Source: Bacteroidales bacterium
GTDB taxonomy: Bacteria > Bacteroidota > Bacteroidia > Bacteroidales > UBA932
Reading direction: 5' to 3'
Length of the DNA stretch: 19,768 nucleotides
Assembly (NCBI GenBank): GCA_017615445.1
Contig: JAGAAD010000107.1
Location: forward strand, 1 to 19,768
Shown here: piece after piece, positions 15,532 through 19,768 of the stretch
Layout of the letters: the number at the start of each line of letters is the position of its first letter
Position numbering within the stretch: the first letter of the stretch is position 1
Notes under the pieces: generated by a model
What the model was told of the DNA's origin: nothing
Database searches by the model: none
The model's input: only the letters and a program-made list of their open reading frames with translations
Position numbers and translations under genes: made by a program

Positions 15532-16872
15532 TTAAATACCGCTGAAATCCACGTTCGCGAAAGCGAGCGTGGGTATCAGTTTTGCCGCGCATGGACGGGA
15601 GTCCTCGCCCGCGGCAAGCAGGTTCTTCCATAGCTGGAGGAAGTTGCCCGTGATCAGCATGCCGCTGACGGGACGGACGATCTTGCCTCCCTCGAAGCGG
15701 AAACCTTCGATTCCGTAGGAGAAATCGCCCGTGGCGGAGTTGCAGTTGCCGCCGTTGAAACCGCTCACGAGTATGCCGTCGCCGCATTTCTCCAGAATGG
15801 CAGCTCTGTCCGGAGCATCGCCGAAAGGCATCAGATGAGCTCTCGAGCAGTCTTCGACAGTGGGCTCCAGGCCCATTTTGTGCGAGATATAGGTGTTGAT
15901 GAAGAACTGCCTGACTACGCCGTTCTCTATGACGGGCCCGGGCCTGGTCGCGACTCCTTCCGAATCGAAGAGGCGCGAACCTGACTGGCCCTTGATGTGG
16001 CAGTCGTCCAGGATCGTGACGCCCTCGCCGAGCACTTTCTGCCCGAGCGTGTCCATCATAAACGAGTTGCCCTGCTGCAGGGAATAGCCTCCGAGCGCGT
16101 TGAGCACCGGGCTGACCAGCTTGGAAGCCACGTTAGTGTCCACCACCATCGTGTAGCGCCCGCTCTCGACGGGCTGCGCCCCGATCTGCGCCGCTGCGCG
16201 GGAAATGGCCGTCGTGCCGACGTCTTCGAGCCGCAAACCGCTCTTCGACGGGGACGATTCCCACCAGAAGCCGCTGTACTTGCCGCCGTCCGCGGCCTCC
16301 ACCGTCACTTCAACCCCGTATTCGAACGAAGTCTCTTTGTGCCGGCAGAACAGCCCGTTCGAATCGAGCGTGACCGCGTCGAATTCGGAGTCGCTGTATT
16401 CGCCTTCCTCGGAAATCAGCTTGTAGCCTGGGGCATCAGCGGCCTTGCCGAACACTGCGGCCTTCAGCGCGAGCGACCTGCGCTCTTCGGCGCTGACCTC
16501 GGCGTACGCGGGATCATAGAGCCCAAGCTCGTCTCCGCTGCCTGCTGATGTGCAGCAGCGCGCCGGGTCCGGCAGGTCGCGCAGCTCGTCCGCGGCCAGA
16601 ATGCGCGTCATCCCGGCCGCTTTATGCACGAAATCGCGCAGGCTCGCCTCGTCCAGCTGATTGGTGGAGAAGGTGCCGAAGCGGCCGTCCACGAACAGCG
16701 TGAGCGAGAGCCCGCGGTCCATGCAGTGCGAGACCTTGTCTATCTCGCCGTTGAGGGTGCCGATAATGTCGGAGACGCTCTTTGAAAGGCAGACCCTGCT
16801 CTTGAGTGCGCCTTCTTCCGCCGCCAGATCCATCGTCAGGCGCGCGAGTTCAAGTTCGTGTTTCTCTATCAT
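15532..16872 (-). CDS. pmbA: TldD/PmbA family protein, PmbA (TldE) subunit
   Basis: A 446-residue protein when started at ATG 16872. An open frame continues upstream to 16959, but that stretch lies wholly inside tldD, and the chosen start gives an ATGA overlap with the tldD stop and a normal N-terminus (MIEKHELELA). Signatures include GGYSLQQGNSF, HIKGQSGSRLFDSEGVATRP, NGGNCNSATGDFSYGIEGF and GMLITGNFLQLW. It lacks the HExxxH metal motif, as expected for the non-catalytic half of the TldD/TldE heterodimer. That complex is a metalloprotease acting on unfolded peptides; in E. coli it matures microcin B17 and degrades the CcdA antitoxin. It is the last gene of the minus-strand operon. Confidence 0.95.
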   Translation of the reverse strand: MIEKHELELARLTMDLAAEEGALKSRVCLSKSVSDIIGTLNGEIDKVSHCMDRGLSLTLFVDGRFGTFSTNQLDEASLRDFVHKAAGMTRILAADELRDLPDPARCCTSAGSGDELGLYDPAYAEVSAEERRSLALKAAVFGKAADAPGYKLISEEGEYSDSEFDAVTLDSNGLFCRHKETSFEYGVEVTVEAADGGKYSGFWWESSPSKSGLRLEDVGTTAISRAAAQIGAQPVESGRYTMVVDTNVASKLVSPVLNALGGYSLQQGNSFMMDTLGQKVLGEGVTILDDCHIKGQSGSRLFDSEGVATRPGPVIENGVVRQFFINTYISHKMGLEPTVEDCSRAHLMPFGDAPDRAAILEKCGDGILVSGFNGGNCNSATGDFSYGIEGFRFEGGKIVRPVSGMLITGNFLQLWKNLLAAGEDSRPCAAKLIPTLAFANVDFSGI

Positions 16873-18326
16873 TGTCCGCCTCCCACCGTCAGGTTTTTGA
16901 TAAGGACCGAGGGTATGCCGCAACTGACCGGGGCGCTCTGCCCCTTGCCGCAGGTCCACCTGCCCGGGTCCACCTTGAGGTCTCCGGCCACTGCCACGAT
17001 GTCCGCAAGCGCCTGGGGACCGTTTCCGATTATGTTTATGTCCTTGACCGGCATCGTGAGCCGCCCGTTTTCGATAAGATAGCCGCTCTTCACATAGAAG
17101 GTGAAATCGCCCTCGCCTATTTTGACTTCGCCGTTGGCGAATTCGTCCACATAGATGCCGCTGCCCGCCATCTTGATGAGGTCGTCCACCGTCCCGTCCG
17201 CGCCATTTTCCATGTAGGTCGAGCGCATGCGGGGGATGGGGTTGTAGCGGAAAGACTCGCGCCTGCCGTTGCCCGTGGGGGCGACGCCGTAGTAGCTGGC
17301 GCTGATGCGGTCGTGCAGGTAGGATGTCAGCACGCCGTCCGTGACCATGTAGGTCTTCTGGCCGGGCACGCCTTCGTCGTCGTAGTTGCAGCTGCCGCGG
17401 AAGAAGGGGAGGGTGCCGTCGTCCAGGATGTTGATGCCCTTGCGGCAGATCTGCTTGCCCATCTTGTCCGCGAACACGGACTGGCCTTTGCGGTTGAAGT
17501 CCGCTTCGAAGGCGTGGCCCATGGCTTCGTGCAGCAGGATTCCGGACGCGCCGGCGCCCATCACCACGCTCATCTGCCCTCCGGCCGGGCGGCGCGCTTC
17601 GAACATTGCGTCCACTCCGCTGGTGGCTTCTTCTGCGACCTGGGCGATCAGTTCGTCCGTGAAGAACTCCACTCCCATTCGGAAGCTGCGCGAGGCGCTC
17701 TTGGTCTGCACCGAGCCCTTGCTCTGGTAGACCACCTGCACACTCAAACTCGCCATCGGGCGCAGGTCCGAGGTCAACTCGCCGAGCGAGTTGTACATCA
17801 GAATTTCGCTCACGGAGTAGCCCAGAAGGGCTATCACCTTCGAGACGCGGCCGTCTTTTGCGCGTATCTGGCTCTCCAGCTTATGCAGTCCGGGCACAAA
17901 GTCCGCCGGGTCCGCCACGCGCCAGTCGCGCTGCATGGGGTAGAAAGACCCCCGATCGGGTCGGGGGTGACTAACGTCATGCGCGGCGGCTTTTATGTCA
18001 TGCCCGACCTGATCGGGCATCTTGCTGCCGCCTTCAGCAATCGCCGCGGCGGCGCGGGCGGCGTCGAGCAGCGAGCGCATGTCCGTGCTTTCCGCATACG
18101 CGTAGCCCGTTTTTTCGCCGCTGAGCACGCGGATGCCGCAGCCGTAGTCATTGGTATACCCGCCCGAGGACACTTCGCCGTCGCGAAGCATCAGGTTGCT
18201 GACCGTGGTGTTCTCGAAGAAAAGATCGCAGTAGGACCCGCCTGAGCGGAGAGCCTCACTCGTCAATCTCTCCAGATCCGTCTTCCGGATAGCAAATGTC
18301 TCTAATGCGCTTGTATCGCTCTTCAT
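16869..18326 (-). CDS. tldD: TldD metalloprotease catalytic subunit, with a translated palindromic insertion
   Basis: A 485-residue zinc metalloprotease, partner of PmbA. HEAMGH (residues 266-271) is the HExxxH metal site, and Cys459 in WTCGKGQ is the expected further ligand. Other family marks are YCDLFFE (32-38), GCGIRVLSGEKTGYAYA (62-78), MYNSLGELTSDLRP (177-190), GASGILLHEAMGHAFEAD (259-276) and the C-terminal VGG. The start at 18326 overlaps the upstream kinase gene by 71 nt; no later ATG leaves an intact N-terminal domain. Residues 102-128 (KMPDQVGHD through PRPDRGSF) are encoded by a pair of inverted palindromic repeats and do not look like the family; they fall where TldD proteins have a variable loop. 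The protein may still be functional because all catalytic residues lie after the insertion. Confidence 0.95.
   Translation of the reverse strand: MKSDTSALETFAIRKTDLERLTSEALRSGGSYCDLFFENTTVSNLMLRDGEVSSGGYTNDYGCGIRVLSGEKTGYAYAESTDMRSLLDAARAAAAIAEGGSKMPDQVGHDIKAAAHDVSHPRPDRGSFYPMQRDWRVADPADFVPGLHKLESQIRAKDGRVSKVIALLGYSVSEILMYNSLGELTSDLRPMASLSVQVVYQSKGSVQTKSASRSFRMGVEFFTDELIAQVAEEATSGVDAMFEARRPAGGQMSVVMGAGASGILLHEAMGHAFEADFNRKGQSVFADKMGKQICRKGINILDDGTLPFFRGSCNYDDEGVPGQKTYMVTDGVLTSYLHDRISASYYGVAPTGNGRRESFRYNPIPRMRSTYMENGADGTVDDLIKMAGSGIYVDEFANGEVKIGEGDFTFYVKSGYLIENGRLTMPVKDINIIGNGPQALADIVAVAGDLKVDPGRWTCGKGQSAPVSCGIPSVLIKNLTVGGGQ
17945..18023. repeat. Composite palindromic element inserted in frame in tldD
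   Basis: Two hairpins of identical design lie head to head. Hairpin A (17948-17968) has arms ACCCCCGA and TCGGGGGT around a 5-base loop; hairpin B (18000-18020) has arms ATGCCCGA and TCGGGCAT around a 5-base loop. Each is flanked by AAGA on its outer side and TGAC (GTCA) on its inner side, so the two units are diverged inverted copies of one roughly 27-nt sequence. The spacer repeats GTCATGC (17977-17983 and 17997-18003). The whole element is open in the tldD frame. It resembles REP/BIME-like dispersed palindromes; copy number cannot be seen from one window. Confidence 0.85.
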
Positions 18327-18855
18327 CTCTAATGAACGTCTCAGTTTTGTTGCCTTCCGCGACCACGGTGAACGGAGTCTTGCTGTTGTCTGCCAGCACC
18401 CAGCGGTCGCTTTCAGGGGCGTAAGTCTCGAAGAAGTATCTCAGACCCATCACATAGCGCCTGCGGACCGTGTCCTCCGGGATGTTGTGCCCTCCGGCCC
18501 TGACTCTCGCCTGCACGCGCTTGATGGCGAGCTCAGGAGAGTTCAGCCAGAAGTACAGCAAGGTCACTGTGTAGCCCATGCTCTTCGCTTCCCTGATTAT
18601 GTTCAGGAGCGAGCGTGTGGCTAGGGTGGTCTCGATGCTGAAATCGGCTTGTTTCGAAAGTAAATACCTGATTTTCAGGAGCATATAGCGGCTCGCAGAC
18701 ACGGACGCGCTCGAAGGATCGAAGGGCGAAAGGCTCTTTGCGAACTCGTCTGAGTTGACGAATTCGCGGCACTCGAGCATCTCCGGAAGAAGGGTGTACG
18801 AAGCAGTCGTCTTCCCGGAGCCGTTACATCCTGAAAGTATGTAGAGTCTAGGCAT
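18256..18855 (-). CDS. Zeta-toxin-like P-loop kinase
   Basis: A 199-residue P-loop protein. Walker A is SGCNGSGKTT (8-17). VNSDEFA (33-39) carries Asp36, at the position of the catalytic aspartate of zeta toxins; SIETTLATRS (73-82) follows, and the arginine-rich GGHNIPEDTVRRRY (121-134) supplies phosphate-binding residues. Zeta toxins phosphorylate UDP-N-acetylglucosamine and block wall synthesis, but many chromosomal stand-alone members lack a toxin role, so the function is open. No epsilon-type antitoxin is adjacent. The gene overlaps the upstream TIGR02757 gene by 8 nt and runs 71 nt into tldD, so it is transcribed and probably translationally coupled with both. Confidence 0.85.
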   Translation of the reverse strand: MPRLYILSGCNGSGKTTASYTLLPEMLECREFVNSDEFAKSLSPFDPSSASVSASRYMLLKIRYLLSKQADFSIETTLATRSLLNIIREAKSMGYTVTLLYFWLNSPELAIKRVQARVRAGGHNIPEDTVRRRYVMGLRYFFETYAPESDRWVLADNSKTPFTVVAEGNKTETFIRDEERYKRIRDICYPEDGSGEIDE

Positions 18856-19543
18856 CCTTTCTGGTCACTCCATATCCAAACAGCGCGAAATCTCCCTTCA
18901 CCGGATCCTCCGGCCATATCTCCTTGAATGCATCTGTGATCTGCTGCGCAGTCAGAATATCTTTCTGCCTGCGGTCTGTCAGTCCCAGCGCCGCCGCCTG
19001 AGTGTAGACATGCACATCCAGCGGAATGATCAGATCTGCCGGACTCGTGTGTTTCCACAACCCAAGATCCACCTTCCCGTCATTCCTGACCATCCACCTT
19101 CTCATCATGTTGATCTTCTTGTTCGCCGCCCTCTTATCCTCCTTCTGCCTGAAGATCGTGGTTCTTATCTCATTCTGATCCAATTTCTCCAAACTCTTAT
19201 TGTTTGAATAAAAATGAAATAAGTGATTGCATATACGGGCTATTTCAGACCATTTGATAGTTCGGTGCAGGCTAGTGTTGTCGTCGCGGTAGGAGTGGGC
19301 CATAACGTAATCATACGGCCGCCAGTCCATTTCGTCGAACAGACGCTGGCAGTCGCGGACTATCATGGCGCGGCGGCCCCAGGCGAGATGCGCCGCGAAG
19401 ATGGCGGCGATTTCCACATCCTGGAGGGATGCGCCGCGCGCGACGAACTCGCGCGGGAAGGCGATTGGGTCTTCCTGGAAATAGACCGGGTCGTTGTAGG
19501 TCTCGGCCCAGTCTATCAGTTGCTGTTTAAGCTCCTCTTTCAT
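18848..19543 (-). CDS. TIGR02757/DUF2400 family conserved protein
   Basis: A 231-residue cytoplasmic protein of a family common in Bacteroidota, without an established function. Typical stretches are AAIFAAHLAWGRRAMI (about 46-61) and RRWMVRNDGKVDLGLW followed by PADLIIPLDVHVYTQA. The pattern of helices and the PLDVH segment recall HhH-GPD DNA glycosylase-like folds, but I see no proof of DNA binding. The start ATG at 19543 overlaps the stop of the upstream peptidase gene (ATGA), and the end overlaps the kinase gene by 8 nt. Confidence 0.85.
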   Translation of the reverse strand: MKEELKQQLIDWAETYNDPVYFQEDPIAFPREFVARGASLQDVEIAAIFAAHLAWGRRAMIVRDCQRLFDEMDWRPYDYVMAHSYRDDNTSLHRTIKWSEIARICNHLFHFYSNNKSLEKLDQNEIRTTIFRQKEDKRAANKKINMMRRWMVRNDGKVDLGLWKHTSPADLIIPLDVHVYTQAAALGLTDRRQKDILTAQQITDAFKEIWPEDPVKGDFALFGYGVTRKDA

Positions 19544-19768
19544 TCAGGAATGTTCACGAGGACTTCCTGCAGGTAGTCCCATACTTTTGCGACGGAAGGG
19601 ATGTGGGCACGCTCGTCCGGGGAATGGGGGCTGAGGAGGGTCGGTCCGCAGGAGACCATATCCCAGTGGGGATAAGCGCCCGAAAGGATACCGCACTCGA
19701 GCCCGGCGTGGATCGCCATCACGAGGGCTTCCTTTCCGAACATCTTCTTGTAGACTTCCTTCATCACC
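19540..19768 (-). CDS. pepD: PepD-type aminoacyl-histidine (cytosol non-specific) dipeptidase, C-terminal end only
   Basis: Only the last 75 or so residues are in the window; the gene enters from the right edge. They match the C-terminus of M20-type PepD dipeptidases: AIHAGLECGILSGAYPHWDMVSCGPT and then SPHSPDERAHIPSV, where the His of HSPDE corresponds to the last metal-binding histidine. These enzymes hydrolyse dipeptides in the cytosol. It is the first gene seen in an operon that also encodes the TldD/PmbA peptidase, linked by a 4-nt overlap with the next gene. Confidence 0.88.
   Translation of the reverse strand, partial: VMKEVYKKMFGKEALVMAIHAGLECGILSGAYPHWDMVSCGPTLLSPHSPDERAHIPSVAKVWDYLQEVLVNIPE

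Noticed and set aside
16873..16959. Upstream extension of pmbA
   Set aside because: The extra 29 codons lie wholly inside tldD and have no family similarity; ATG 16872 gives the standard ATGA overlap.
17945..18023. Reading the tldD palindromes as a CRISPR array or a transposon end
   Set aside because: There are only two inverted, imperfect copies with no regular spacer, no transposase gene and no evident target-site duplication.
16806..18245. Long plus-strand open frame (479 codons) opposite tldD/pmbA
   Set aside because: It is antisense to two convincing metalloprotease genes and its composition (His, Ala, Val, Arg) is that of a codon-bias shadow.
18256..18855. Calling the kinase a complete toxin-antitoxin system
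   Set aside because: No antitoxin-like small gene lies beside it, and many stand-alone zeta-like kinases are not toxins.

Overview
The window looks like a chromosomal segment of a Bacteroidota bacterium, most likely order Bacteroidales. It carries a SusC/SusD pair, many Bacteroidota-type lipoproteins, two matches to the TAnnTTTG promoter element, genes without Shine-Dalgarno sequences, and a tRNA whose CCA end is not encoded. The DNA is GC-rich for the order, which would suit an Alistipes-like or uncultured gut lineage, but I cannot place it more closely.

Layout: (a) 1-1028, minus strand: the N-terminal two fifths or so of a GH3 glycoside hydrolase lipoprotein, divergent from a CPPED1-like metallophosphoesterase (1098-1877). 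(b) 1871-2111: a tRNA-Ser(CGA) with its own promoter, an exceptionally strong terminator nested in a second inverted repeat, and two further hairpins. (c) 2176-12156, plus strand: a six-gene glycan-uptake locus made of SusC, SusD, a small beta-sandwich lipoprotein, a DUF4623-like lipoprotein, a GHL10/DUF187-type glycosidase lipoprotein and a phosphodiester glycosidase (NAGPA/DUF2233) lipoprotein. (d) 12153-15525, same strand and without a break: a GT2 glycosyltransferase, TrkA (K+ channel regulator) and a bile acid:sodium symporter family transporter. (e) 15532-19768, minus strand: pmbA, tldD, a zeta-toxin-like P-loop kinase, a TIGR02757/DUF2400 protein and the C-terminus of a PepD-type dipeptidase. 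All four junctions overlap, so this is one compact operon running from beyond the right edge.

How they may work together: the SusCD locus has an uptake pore, a surface binding lipoprotein, two accessory lipoproteins and two hydrolases. The hydrolases are a glycan-chain hydrolase of the GHL10 superfamily and an enzyme family that removes sugars attached through a phosphodiester. No conventional CAZy polysaccharide-degrading GH is present in the cluster. The target may therefore be a phosphate-bearing glycan such as a cell-wall or envelope polymer, rather than a plant or host polysaccharide; that is inference.

Most unusual observations: (1) a 79-nt composite of two inverted palindromic repeats lies in frame inside tldD and is translated as about 27 extra residues, like the protein-coding palindromic elements known from Rickettsia; (2) the GHL10 plus phosphodiester glycosidase SusCD locus; (3) a toxin-like kinase gene interlocked with tldD/pmbA, whose E. 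coli homologues degrade an antitoxin. I saw no CRISPR array, insertion sequence, phage or integrative element.
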